NCBI GenBank assembly: GCA_003024985.2 | Contig: PXIH01S0018134.1 | Origin: Euperipatoides rowelli | Lineage: Eukaryota; Onychophora; Udeonychophora; Euonychophora; Peripatopsidae | DNA length: 10,636 nucleotides | Strand: one strand, 5' to 3' | Shown: in pieces, positions 1-7,740 of the stretch | Layout of the letters: every line of letters begins with the position of its first letter | Numbering within the stretch: the stretch's first letter is position 1 | Position numbers and translations under genes: made by a program | The notes under the pieces: model-generated | The model's input: only the letters and a program-made list of their open reading frames with translations | What the model was told of the DNA's origin: nothing | The model's database searches: none

Positions 1-276
1 CTACATAAAATATATTATCAATCGAAGTCATCTTATGATTATTTATTATACTTGTTTGATTCACTGAAAGAAAACTATTTTGTTAATATGGAAAAGGACA
101 TTTCATCTGGTAATTGTGCTGGTTTTTGGCTGTATGTAAAAAATAGTAAATCTAAAAACAAGATAGGTCCCATTATGTACTTAAATAATGTTTCAGCTGA
201 TACTGATGAGCAAAAATCTGAGTTATTCAGCACTTTCTTCTCTAAACAGTTTAATATGAACCAAAACCTGAAATAG
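1..276 (+). pseudogene. LINE ORF2 fragment: linker between endonuclease and RT
   Basis: This frame is open from the window edge to a TAG at 274-276, so the true start lies outside; the first in-frame ATG (88-90) is internal. The translated product includes FWLYVKNSKSKNKIGP followed by a region rich in D, E and S ending FSTFFSKQF. That matches the usual jockey/CR1-type arrangement just before the RT domain: an FW..vk....P segment, then a conserved 'eka..l..yF.s.F' helix. The reading then continues in another frame after about 290, so the TAG here is a lesion and not a gene end. Assignment comes from position and pattern and is fairly sure only because the next segments are clearly RT. Confidence 0.7.
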
Positions 277-289
277 ATTATATATCTAT

Positions 290-651
290 CCCACTTATAT
301 TAATATTCTATTCTTTACATGTCAACAGGTTGAACTATGTATCAAAAATCTTAAACCTAGTATGTCATTAACTCCTGATGGCACAAATTCTGTANTACTT
401 ATAAATATTGCTGAAAAAATATCTTACCCAATAATCTTTCACTATCATTAGGAACATTTCCAGAATGTTTAAAACAAACATGGATTTATCCTAAACATAA
501 ATCTGGAAATATATTAAATATAGAAAACTATCGTCCCATATCCATAATTACAAATTTCTCAAAAATATTTGAAAAATGAATTCATGATATTTTTAGTAAT
601 ACTGCAAATTATATATCTGATTCACAACATGGTTTCTATAAAAATCGCTCT
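290..651 (+). pseudogene. LINE reverse transcriptase, N-terminal motifs (broken)
   Basis: From about 332 to 430 the second forward frame reads ELCIKNLKPSMSLTPDG, the RT 0/1 region in which 'l..lk...s.gpDgi' is typical. Between about 412 and 430 the frame shifts to the first forward frame. That frame gives GTFPECLKQTWIYPKHKSG, then NYRPISIITNFSKIFEK, then a TGA at 577-579, then SDSQHGFYKNRSVSTNL running straight into the next segment. NYRPIS and QHGF..nRS are standard RT motifs 1 and 2 of non-LTR elements. One undetermined base at 395 falls here. The stop and the frameshift show loss of function. Confidence 0.85.
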
Positions 652-1416
652 GTGTCTACAAATCTAACTGTTCTAAACTATAATGTTATTGATACCTTCA
701 ACGAGAGACACCAATTAGATGTGATATATACAGACTTGTCTAAACCGTTTGATTCCATCAATCACTCGCTTCTAACATATAAGCATGAACTTTGGGGTTT
801 CTTGGCCGTCTTTATTAAATGGTTTAATAGTTATTTATTAAATAGGAATTACTCTAAGATAAATAATGTTGCTTCTAATAATAAAACAATTTCATCGGGT
901 GTCATTCAAGGTTCTGTGTTAGGCCCTTTGCTCTTTATACTCTTCATTGATTATTTGCCGAATTATATTGAATGCGATGCTTTGATGTTCGCAGATGATT
1001 TGAAGATTTTCAAAAAAATAGCTAATATTAATGATAGTTTGAAATTACAGGATTCTTTACATAAACTTAAAAATTGGTGCAAGTTATGGGGACTCCAGCT
1101 AAACATTACTAAATGTAAATGTATCTCTTTTACAAAGATTGTTAATCCTGTAAAATATATTTACAAACTAAATCAAGAGGCTCTAGAAAATGAATCTGAA
1201 ATTAAGGATCTGGAGATAATATATGACTCTACTCTTTGTTTTAATATTCATATCCAAAAGGTCACAAATAATGCTTCTAATAGCCTTGGTTTTTTAAAAA
1301 CATTATGTACAAATATCCATTCAAAAAGAGCCCTAGTTTTGTTATATTACCAAATTGTTAGCCAAAACTTGAATTTAGTACTGTGGTCTGGAATTCAATT
1401 TCTAAAGCAAATATGA
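652..1416 (+). pseudogene. LINE reverse transcriptase core (palm, FADD)
   Basis: This is the longest open stretch in the window, about 254 codons, but it is an internal piece: GTG at 652 is simply the first start-like codon after the TGA at 577 in the same frame. It reads DVIYTDLSKPFDSINHSLL (first catalytic Asp motif; the usual KAFD appears as KPFD), then SSGVIQGSVLGPLLFILFI (the GvpQGSvLGPlLF block), then FADDLKIF at 988-1011 with the catalytic Asp pair at 994-999. A thumb-like region ending LVLWSG follows. After about 1388 the genuine protein moves to the third forward frame, so the TGA at 1414-1416 is an out-of-frame stop. Domain assignment is secure; activity is not expected. Confidence 0.93.
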
Positions 1417-1796
1417 AACATATTGATTCTCTACAATAACGTTTTCTTAGATACCTATCTTTTAAATTTAAAGAAAACTATAAATCTGTTAGCTATAACA
1501 ATCTAGATATAAGATATAGTATGTCAACTTTAGAGGACCGTAGGTTTATAAATGATCTAACTTTTTTATATAAAATAATTCATTCAAAATTAAATTGTAC
1601 CTATCTTCTCCAAACTATAAGTATAACTGTACCATACCTAGATCTAAGATCAAAACATATTATTGATATACCGTTTTCATATACCGGTTATCAAATGAAG
1701 AATCCTCCGATTCGATCAGCAAAATTTTGCAATGATTATAAATTATCACCTTTTACAACAACATTTGATGAGTTTAAATCAGACTGTTTGAGTTGA
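1389..1796 (+). pseudogene. LINE ORF2 C-terminal region after RT
   Basis: The third forward frame continues the protein from WNSISKANMKHIDSLQ, hits a TAA at 1437-1439, then reads RFLRYLSFKFKENY and, from 1521, DRRFINDLTFLYKIIH to the natural-looking TGA at 1794-1796. The pattern 'W......i..iq.rFlR' followed by 'R....dl.flyki' and a final 'R.....N.y' segment is the normal tail of jockey/CR1-type ORF2 proteins. ATG at 1521 is internal and should not be taken as a gene start. One stop and one upstream frameshift separate this part from the RT core. Confidence 0.85.
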
Positions 1797-2076
1797 TAGA
1801 GACGAATTAAACTATTTATTTAATGCTTAAAGGATTCTTTTAATATTACTTGATGGTTAACCAACTACTGTATAGCTATAAATTTACTGTAGATGATAAT
1901 TTCATCTTATGTTGTTTCATTATGTAATCCTCATTTTTCTTATGTTTTTTTTTTTGTTTTTATGTTTAATATTTTTTCTTTTTTATTGTTTTTCTTTTTT
2001 ATTGTTTTATTGTAGCCTATATATTGTTAGAAAATTTTTCATATTGTAACTGGCTTTGGCCGGCCGTTGTTATGAA
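1797..2076 (+). other. LINE 3' untranslated region
   Basis: This segment lies between the ORF2 stop and the terminal repeat. It is T-rich in the middle (about 1937-2010, repeated TTTTTATTGTTT-like strings) and ends with TGGCTTTGGCCGGCCGTTG near 2051-2069. A short 'tggcc..tggccg' stretch just before an A-rich tail recurs at the 3' ends of several jockey-type LINEs, so it may be the RT recognition end; that is an inference from family habit. Confidence 0.6.
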
Positions 2077-2102
2077 ATAATAAATAAATAAATAAATAAA
2101 TA
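2077..2102 (+). repeat. (AAAT)n 3' tail of the LINE
   Basis: AATAATAAATAAATAAATAA and its continuation form about six AAAT units directly after the 3' UTR. Simple tetranucleotide tails of this kind are made during target-primed reverse transcription. The tail marks the 3' boundary of the element and shows that it lies on the + strand. It also contains overlapping AATAAA polyadenylation hexamers. Confidence 0.85.
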
Positions 2103-2365
2103 TGAGTTTAAAAAGATAAACTAATAATTCCTTTATTTCACAAAATCCTTCAACTTATTAACAATGGTAATACAAAAAAAAAGCATTATTCATTTACAAA
2201 CATTTTATTTATTGTACTCTCAGATATTAAATGAAAATTTAATATTTTAAATAAAAGTGATAAAATTTATTAATATGACATCAAATTAGAATCTCTACCT
2301 ATTCAAAGGCCAAAATGTTTTAATATTAATATGGTACTATAAGTTTGGATGATTTTAACCTTTTA
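2103..2365. other. AT-rich spacer, no feature recognised
   Basis: This stretch separates the LINE tail from the long-TIR element. It is mostly A/T with short A runs. I see no reading frame, no RNA gene and no clear repeat. The string at about 2302-2318 (ttcaaaggccaaaatgt) loosely resembles the arm terminus at 2366, which could be chance. Confidence 0.5.
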
Positions 2366-2478
2366 AAGGTCAAATGTAACGTTTTTTTTAAAAAAAAAAA
2401 TTTAATTATTGATTTTCATAGTTTTTACAAAAAAAATATCGACCAGAAAAAAACAATTAAATAAAAAAATAGTTATTT
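2366..2478 (+). repeat. Left arm of long-TIR element
   Basis: The arm opens with AAGGTCAAATGTAA and contains TTTAATTATTGATTTTCA at about 2401-2418, then A-rich sequence ending GTTATTT at 2472-2478. Each block has its complement in the right arm in the expected inverted order. Confidence 0.78.
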
Positions 2479-2817
2479 ACAATTCAATTTTTAAAATAAT
2501 TGTCTTTAGCCCTCCTCTTTAAAACAACACTGTCTACTGTATACGCTTGGGGATATTTTGTTACATCAGTGTTTAGAAATCGATGGCGTTTGCTATACTA
2601 AACTATAGAATATTCCCTATCTTTGTCAGCTAAAGGCTGGAAATTCTATGGAGTAATTGTTTAAATACTTGTAAAAAAATCATAAACAAATTCATCCTTT
2701 GTGCTATTATGAAAAGCAGTACATACCACTATTTACGTGTTAAACAGTTTCATCATCAAATTAATCTCAAACCCAAAATAATCTCAGATGGTTAGGAATA
2801 TTCTTAATTTCATCTTT

Positions 2818-2932
2818 AAATAACTTTTTTTTTATGCATTTTAATTTATTTTTTTCAGTGGAATTTTTTTTTAGTAATTATCTTTGAAAATCAATAATTA
2901 AAAAATTATAAAAGTCCATTACATTTGACCTT
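2818..2932 (-). repeat. Right arm of long-TIR element
   Basis: Read on the + strand it starts AAATAAC (2818-2824), carries TGAAAATCAATAATTAAA at about 2885-2902, and ends TTACATTTGACCTT at 2919-2932. The reverse complement matches the left arm block by block. Confidence 0.78.
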
Positions 2933-3750
2933 GAATATATGAATAAGTAGACTATATACCTCAAATGGTGTTGCCAGGCATCTAGTATTATATATGTCCC
3001 GTAATCAGAGGATATTATTTGAATACTATATATTAAACTTTCTTTATTTCATTCCACATTGTTAATGTAGTTTTAAAATTTTATAGGATATTAGAAAGTT
3101 TATGATTTTAACAGAATTTCATAATCTTAATTTTAAAACTTTAGAAGTGATGGCTATTTCTGCAGAAGTCAATATAACACAGGAGACTGAAATTAAATAA
3201 TTTATAATTCTTAAAAAGTATGCCAAATCTGCAGAAAATATTTATCAGAAATAAATAAATAATAAAACATCCGAAGCTAGTCCAAGTCAATAGTTTTTTT
3301 CTCTCCAATATAAATTATCAATAAGCTATAGTATGGTTATAGTATAGATTGCTAAGGGCTAAATCCTTTAGCTTGCATATAAAATATTCTTAGTTTCAAT
3401 AAAAAGTTCTGAATAAAAGTTATAATTTTTTTTCTTTCTATTCTGAAACTGCAGTCGATCTATCTCTTTTCCCAAACCCCCCCCCCCCCCTTCACACACA
3501 GATGTAAAGTCTTTTAACCTAAAATTTGATCTATATTCAACCCTAGTTTGAGTATTGTTCCTTCCCCAATTCTATATTTGTTGTTCCTCTCCTGTTACTC
3601 ACCCCTGCCCTGTCAAAATATCAGCTGGTTATCCCCAGAACCAGATTGAATTAAAAATTTGAAATGAAAATTTTACTTTTGAAAAAAATGACAGCAAAAA
3701 TTTTAGAAGATTGGTAAGACGAAAATATTTATGCAGATTCTCTCATGACA
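2933..3750. other. AT-rich intergenic DNA with a C14 tract
   Basis: No gene, RNA or clear mobile element is visible. Minor structure: an 11 bp perfect inverted pair GTTTTAAAATT (3070-3080) and AATTTTAAAAC (3129-3139), of low complexity; an AAAT-rich stretch at 3248-3268; a run of 14 C at 3477-3490 followed by a CACACACA stretch; and a small hairpin CTGGTT...AACCAG near 3626-3645. I assign no function to any of these. Confidence 0.5.
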
Positions 3751-3758
3751 TGCCCAAC
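3751..3758 (+). repeat. Left copy of 8 bp target-site duplication
   Basis: TGCCCAAC lies immediately outside the left TIR. The right copy is TTCCCAAC at 4041-4048, which differs at one base. Eight-base duplications are made by hAT transposases (and a few other superfamilies). Confidence 0.75.
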
Positions 3759-3773
3759 CAAGGTTGTCCGCAG
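3759..3773 (+). repeat. Left terminal inverted repeat
   Basis: CAAGGTTGTCCGCAG pairs with the reverse complement of 4026-4040, with mismatches at two positions. Confidence 0.8.
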
Positions 3774-4025
3774 AAAAAAAATATTGGTGGGGATGTGGGA
3801 AGGGAGGGGGGGGGGGGTGATATATTTATAGCCTATTTGCTTGTAAATATTTTGAATGCTTTTCTTTTTTTTTTTGTTGAATGGACATTGTGATAACCAT
3901 TAATTGATATTTCACACTTGTAATATTATTAAAGATAGACAACTTTATATTAAATACCTAAATTTTTAGTTGATCTAATTTTTTCATGGGAAGGGGGGGG
4001 GGGTGACTGCACCTTTGTCTCCCCA

Positions 4026-4040
4026 CTGCAGACACCCTTG
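4026..4040 (-). repeat. Right terminal inverted repeat
   Basis: CTGCAGACACCCTTG is the inverted partner of 3759-3773 and sits directly before the right target-site copy. Confidence 0.8.
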
Positions 4041-4048
4041 TTCCCAAC
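4041..4048 (+). repeat. Right copy of 8 bp target-site duplication
   Basis: TTCCCAAC follows the right TIR without a gap and matches TGCCCAAC at 3751-3758 in 7 of 8 positions. One point mutation since insertion would explain the difference. Confidence 0.75.
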
Positions 4049-4149
4049 ATATTTCCTTTTCTTCTTCCTTACTTCCTCCAAAAATCGATATCTACCAACC
4101 TTCTTCACACATCCTCATTTCTGATCAATCTATTTTATTTTCATCATTC

Positions 4150-4321
4150 TAGCACTTGAGGGATGGATGGAAAGAGGAAAGACCAAGGAGAGAATGTCTG
4201 GATGACCTCACATCAAGGTGAGGGGGAGATCAGTGTTAAAAAGATGTGCTAATCAAAATATTTGACAATCCATGAGTGTGAACCCTCTGCCTTGAAGAAT
4301 GCACCCGATGATGATGATGAT
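4150..4321 (+). mobile_element. 3'-terminal remnant of an RTE-like LINE with (GAT)5 tail
   Basis: From 4165 one frame reads GWKEERPRRECLDDLTSR and then stops. RTE and related LINE ORF2 proteins end with a basic 'rGRPr.RW.ddi' motif, which this resembles with Trp changed to Cys. About 100 bp further the sequence closes with five GAT repeats (4307-4321). GAT-type microsatellite tails directly after this motif are common in invertebrate RTE-like elements. The piece is short and decayed and its left boundary is arbitrary. The antisense frame across it (4236-4418), which reads His runs, is a shadow of the GAT tail. Confidence is moderate because only a dozen residues carry the match. Confidence 0.5.
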
Positions 4322-5205
4322 CAATTAGTTGATTAATTAAAAGAGCCAAATTTAGCCAATGATTTAGTTGTATTTTAATTTTAGTAGCCAAATTGGCCAC
4401 ATACTTTACACTTATCAATAACTGTCATAAATAAGCGCCTGCCAAAAAAACTATTTGTGAAAAAGGAGAGGGCCCATAATTATGTTTATTTATTTTCATA
4501 CTCAGTTTAATCCCTAAAGCGGATGTAGATTATTAGAATGTAGTTCAAGTCCAGCCAGTTAAACTAATCTACAAACACTTTTTTTTTAAGTGGCCCTCAA
4601 ACTAAATAAGTAAAAAAATATATATTTATTTTTTGTTCTTTACTAGGCACTAATATTTTGTAATTCATTATCAGTATATGTTAATTATTTTATACATTTT
4701 ATAAATTAGCCTATATAAATTCGTTTATATTTGTAAATCTATTTAATGTTTGTTAATTTTGTATTTTTGACCTTTCGGCCATATCTGCCTACTATCCCAA
4801 TTTTATTGTAAAATCAATGATAAATAATGACGTTTTATGATTGTTTAATCTGGCGTTCTCTTTTATGAGTTTCCTTAAAATAACAGGAAAAGAAGGCATG
4901 TTTATATGGAGTTATTCTAGCCAGAATGGATAATGTTAATAAAAGCAACAATTGCGGATTGAATCAACGCTCAAATTTGAAAGTTTTGTGCTGAAATCTT
5001 AGCAGAATTCATTGTGACATACCTTATCTTAATGTTTATTGTTATTTTCCTATTAATTATTTCAAGAATTAAGAAAATCCTCATAACTAATCCTATCGAA
5101 ATGATTTTAATTTTGAAAGTACAAGCCACTTTTGTATGTGGTTAAAAAATATTAAAAATAACTCTACTACAATATATATATATAAATATTGTATGATACT
5201 GTTCG
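4322..5205. other. AT-rich intergenic DNA, no feature recognised
   Basis: I see long A/T stretches, T9 and A7 runs and a short (TA)n near 5173-5183, but no reading frame with family character, no RNA gene and no delimited repeat. A GACCTTTCGGCCATA string at about 4769-4783, followed by AATGATAAATAATGA, faintly recalls a LINE 3' end, but I do not call it. Confidence 0.5.
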
Positions 5206-5257
5206 GTACTTAAAAACTAGGCTATCATTTCATAAATGATAGTTTAGGTTTAAGTAC
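5206..5257. repeat. 52 bp two-stem palindrome
   Basis: The outer arms GTACTTAAA (5206-5214) and TTTAAGTAC (5249-5257) are perfect complements. The inner arms CTATCATTT (5222-5230) and AAATGATAG (5234-5242) are also perfect, closing on a 3-base loop CAT. Between inner and outer stems are unequal interior loops of 7 and 6 bases. The shape fits a cruciform, a foldback transposon remnant or a short RNA hairpin; nothing in the sequence picks one. It does not extend past the outer GTAC. Confidence 0.8.
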
Positions 5258-5368
5258 AGCATCCCAATTGCTAACCCTTATAAACTTTAAAAAAAATTTT
5301 TATCACTTACTCCATTGTGGTTAAAATTTTTATCAACATTTCTAAAGCCTCATGTCTTTAATAATTGT

Positions 5369-5922
5369 GTTAAGTGTATTAATGAATGGAAGTGTTTGTG
5401 ATACATGTAGTGATTATCTGGTTTACCATAAAGTGTGATGTTAGATGAAAGTTTGTCTGCTATGTAGTGATTATCTGGTTTATGATCATGGGAAATTCTG
5501 ATTTTTTTTTTTTACTCTTTGGGCTTTGAAATTTTTTTCATTGCCAGCTCTAATGAGAATTCAATCAAGTACATTATTGAGTGATAGTATCACTTGTACA
5601 CATAAGATGATCATCTGATTTATGGTAGTTATGGAAAATAATGTTTTTTTTTCCTCTTTGGACTTTGAAATTTATTCCATTGCCATCTCTCTAGGAAATT
5701 CTACAAAGTACACTATTAAGTGAAAGTCTGTCTGGAACATATGATGTGATTATCGATTTAAGGATATGGAAAATTCTGATTCCCCTCCCCCCTTCCCTAT
5801 TTGAACTTAAATTTTTTTCTATTTACGGCTCCAATGGGATTTCTACAAAGTACAAGCACTATTAAGTAAAAGTGTATAACACATGAGGTGATTGTTATTT
5901 ATAGCCATATAAAAATTAAGAT
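5369..5922 (+). repeat. Diverged tandem repeat, ~140 bp period, three full units plus partials
   Basis: Using the anchor TGATTATCTGGTTTA and its variants, unit starts fall at 5468, 5608, 5747 and 5889, giving periods of 140, 139 and 142 bp. Each full unit has the same order: the anchor, a GGAAAATTCTGATT-like block, a T- or C-rich run, TTTGRRCTTTGAAATT, a CATTGCC-like block, a TTCTACAAAGTACA block, and a TATTAAGTGAAAGT block. A shortened unit of 57 bp starts at 5411, apparently missing the middle, and the last unit ends in an incomplete copy near 5922. Units differ widely, so the array is old. No unit is coding. The left edge is approximate. Confidence 0.85.
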
Positions 5923-6610
5923 TTATCTCATACTTGACTCATAGTAAAATGGTTAACAACTTTATTCATTTATTTTTTTAAAAAATCTTATCGATTGCTT
6001 TAAAATTTTAATTTTCCATTTACAGTATATCTTATTGAATAGTATTTTTAGTGGCTTTTTATGTTCTTTGTCTATCTTTTTACTGTCTTTCAAACCAGTT
6101 TATTGTCTTTTAAATAGATTGCTGGTGATTTAAGTTTATTTTTGCCTACCACTTTAGTATACTGTACTTATATAAAAAGCTTTTGGAATCTTATCAGTAA
6201 GTAACTTTTCAAAGTAAAGGAGAAAAAAAGTTTCAAAATTGGTGTTTAAAGAATATTATTTAGTTGAATTCTAAGAATTTCATTAATGGTTGGGTCAGTA
6301 TCAATGTTGTTGGTACAATAAATCAAGATAAATCAGTTGTTTAAAAAAGGAAATGTTGTATATGCCAATCATGGATAAGAAAAGCTAGTTGCCTAGAGAG
6401 AGAGACCCTAGGAATAAATATTTCAAAGATTTCTACAAAAGTCTATTGAAATAAATTGTTATAATTTCTTTTGAGATATTGTAATAACTTAAAATTATTT
6501 TAATTAAATAAAATTATATTTAATAAAATTAAAATTATAAAATTGTCTTTAAGATGGTGATTATTTGTTTGATATTGCAGACTGTGTCCTCTTAAGCATG
6601 TATAATTATT
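5923..6610. other. AT-rich intergenic DNA, no gene recognised
   Basis: The stretch holds T runs, a short GA run (6396-6405) and a very A/T-biased patch at 6485-6545 built from AATTAAAATTATA-like words. I see no coding frame, RNA gene or bounded repeat. Confidence 0.5.
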
Positions 6611-7230
6611 TCAGCCATGGCTGAGCCAAGTATCAACCAAGGCTAAGCCACATCTTAACCATTGCTAAGCCACATCTATACCATTGCTGAGCCTCGTCTC
6701 AACTTCAGCTGAACTATGTCTCAATCAAGGCTGAATCATGTCTTGACCACAGCTGAACCATGTCTTACCTATGTCTCAAACATGGCTGAACCATGTCTCA
6801 ACCATGGCTGAACCATGTCTCAGCCATAGCTGAACCATGTCTCAACCATGGTGAACAACATCAATCATGGATGAACTATGTCTCAACCACAGCTGAACTA
6901 TGTCTCAACCATGTCTGAACCATTTCTCAACCATGACTGAACCATGTCTCAATCATAGCTAAACTACATCTTAACCATGTCTCAACCATGGCTGAACAAC
7001 ATCTCAAACAAGGCTGAACATCATCTCAAACATGGCTGAACCACATCTAAACCATGGCTGAACCATGTCTCAACCATGGCTGAACCATGTCTCAACCATG
7101 GCTGAACTACATCTCAATCATGGCTGAACCATGTCTCAACCATAGCTGAACCACATCTCAACCACGGCTGAACCACGTCAACAACAGCTGAACAACGGCT
7201 GAACCATGTCTCAACCACTGCTGAACTATG
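6611..7230 (+). repeat. Minisatellite, 22 bp unit made of two 11 bp halves, ~28 units
   Basis: The consensus unit is CTGAACCATGT followed by CTCAACCATGG. The halves differ at three positions (G/C at 3, A/A kept, T/G at 11, plus scattered change), so the 22-mer looks like a duplicated and then diverged 11-mer. Junctions of the second half with the next unit create CCATGG, a 6 bp palindrome. Copies near 7050-7110 are almost identical, while those at 6611-6760 and at the right edge are more diverged, the usual pattern when a core keeps homogenising. Indels occur, for example around 6850-6870. Neither 11 nor 22 is a multiple of three and units contain TGA, so it is not protein-coding. Confidence 0.93.
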
Positions 7231-7561
7231 GACAAAGATTTGCAGTCAAATGGTCATTTTTTCCTTTCTCGGCAAGGCTAATTTGCTTGAAGTCATACAA
7301 ACACAACTCCATCTCAAATGCAGATAATAGCCATGGGAATGCAACTCTGTCTTGCAAGCTTAGATGTTGGCAACCAAAGGCTAGGTGTCAGCTTATAACT
7401 TTGAAACTTATCAAGAAAATACAATTAAATAAATGGCCCTTATTTACCATTGGATTAATTATTCCATTCAAGACATATATCATGAGTATATGATGGTAGA
7501 AGGTACTAAGAATTTCTAGAAGAATCTAAACTGCCACATGATGCTGAACTTATTTACATAT
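7231..7561. other. Unassigned sequence between minisatellite and RTE fossil
   Basis: A frame of 95 codons (7206-7493) starts inside the last minisatellite units and runs through here. I recognise no domain and its start depends on repeat sequence, so I treat it as chance. The GC content is somewhat higher than in the neighbouring DNA. The RTE fossil may begin within this stretch, since its upstream part (ORF2 N-terminus or 5' UTR) would lie here. Confidence 0.4.
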
Positions 7562-7570
7562 AATTGTTGA

Positions 7571-7740
7571 ACTTTCTCAGATGAAGCAAAGCTACACGAG
7601 TTAGAAGACCAACTGAATAAAATCAAATGGGACATTGTAGGTTTAAGTCAAATTAGATGCAATTGAGTAGGACAAATAGAACTGTAGAATGGAAATTGGA
7701 GATATCTGCTTCTACAGAGGAAATATCTCAAGACAGATGG
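7571..7740 (+). pseudogene. RTE endonuclease N-terminal fragment
   Basis: The second forward frame is open for about 31 codons, to a TGA at 7664-7666, and reads KLHELEDQLNKIKWDIVGLS. In RTE proteins this is the strand and helix leading to the catalytic Glu of the Mg-dependent endonuclease; here the sequence is SQIR where SEvR is expected, so the catalytic residue is lost. Downstream, NGN and a GDICFYRG-like string in another frame fit the 'l.nG..ly.sG' region. This is the best-preserved part of the fossil. Confidence 0.8.

Larger units (their letters stand above)
1..2102 (+). mobile_element. 5'-truncated, decayed non-LTR (LINE) retrotransposon, jockey/CR1 group
   Basis: A non-LTR retrotransposon copies its RNA into a chromosomal nick by target-primed reverse transcription. 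What is visible here, in order, is the linker between endonuclease and reverse transcriptase, the RT domain, the C-terminal region after RT, a 3' UTR of about 280 bp, and an (AAAT)n tail. The endonuclease and any ORF1 would lie left of the window edge. The coding part changes frame three times and carries in-frame stops at 577 and 1437, so the copy is dead. The RT motifs (NYRPIS, the TDLSKPFDSINH block, FADD) and the tetranucleotide tail fit the jockey/CR1/I assemblage; I cannot resolve the clade. Target-site duplications cannot be tested because the 5' end is missing. Confidence 0.9.
2366..2932. mobile_element. 567 bp non-autonomous element with ~113 bp terminal inverted repeats
   Basis: The left arm (2366-2478) and the reverse complement of the right arm (2818-2932) align along their whole length. 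Both begin AAGGTCAAATGTAA, share TTTAATTATTGATTTTCA about 36 bp in (one or two bases of length difference), then share an A-rich stretch and end in GTTATTT. The 339 bp between the arms has no long ORF and no transposase motif, so this is a MITE or foldback type that would rely on enzymes from elsewhere. I could not find a convincing target-site duplication, so the superfamily is open; the exact termini may be off by a few bases because the flanks are A/T-rich and diverged. Part of the match in the inner arm is A-run against A-run and deserves less weight than the two unique blocks. Confidence 0.8.
3759..4040. mobile_element. 282 bp hAT-like non-autonomous DNA transposon (MITE)
   Basis: The element begins CAAGGTTGTCCGCAG (3759-3773) and ends CTGCAGACACCCTTG (4026-4040). 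The second is the inverted complement of the first with 13 of 15 positions matching. The 8 bp on either side, TGCCCAAC and TTCCCAAC, match at 7 of 8, which fits a hAT-type target duplication. The interior has no transposase. Near each end on the same strand is a GGGAAGGG-type purine block followed by a G run (12 G at 3806-3817 and 11 G at 3993-4003) and then TGA, so the subterminal parts are direct repeats while the tips are inverted. The short + strand frame at 3711-3893 crosses the left boundary and is not a gene. Boundaries are well supported; the superfamily call rests on duplication length and the CA-G-rich tip. Confidence 0.82.

Noticed and set aside
2290-2320. TTCAAAGGCCAAAATG as an extra copy of the long-TIR terminus
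   Set aside because: Similarity to AAGGTCAAATG is partial and ends within a few bases, with no inverted partner.
3070-3139. 11 bp inverted pair GTTTTAAAATT/AATTTTAAAAC
   Set aside because: It is low-complexity A/T sequence that arises easily by chance in this window, with no flanking duplication.
3711-3893. 60-codon + strand frame rich in Gly
   Set aside because: It crosses the left TIR and target duplication of the hAT-like MITE, and its Gly run is the translated G tract. It starts at a non-ATG codon and shows no domain.
4236-4418. 60-codon - strand frame with a His run
   Set aside because: The His residues are the antisense reading of the (GAT)5 tail. There is no recognisable protein and it overlaps LINE debris.
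4765-4830. Possible second jockey-type 3' end (CTTTCGGCC, then ATAAATAATGA)
   Set aside because: No coding remnant upstream and no clean tail repeat; the likeness is too short.
6611-7230. CRISPR-like array of regular short repeats
   Set aside because: There are no unique spacers; units abut each other and degrade gradually, and the setting is eukaryotic.
7206-7493. 95-codon + strand frame
   Set aside because: It begins inside minisatellite units at a non-ATG codon and shows no motif or family pattern; it is most likely a chance opening.
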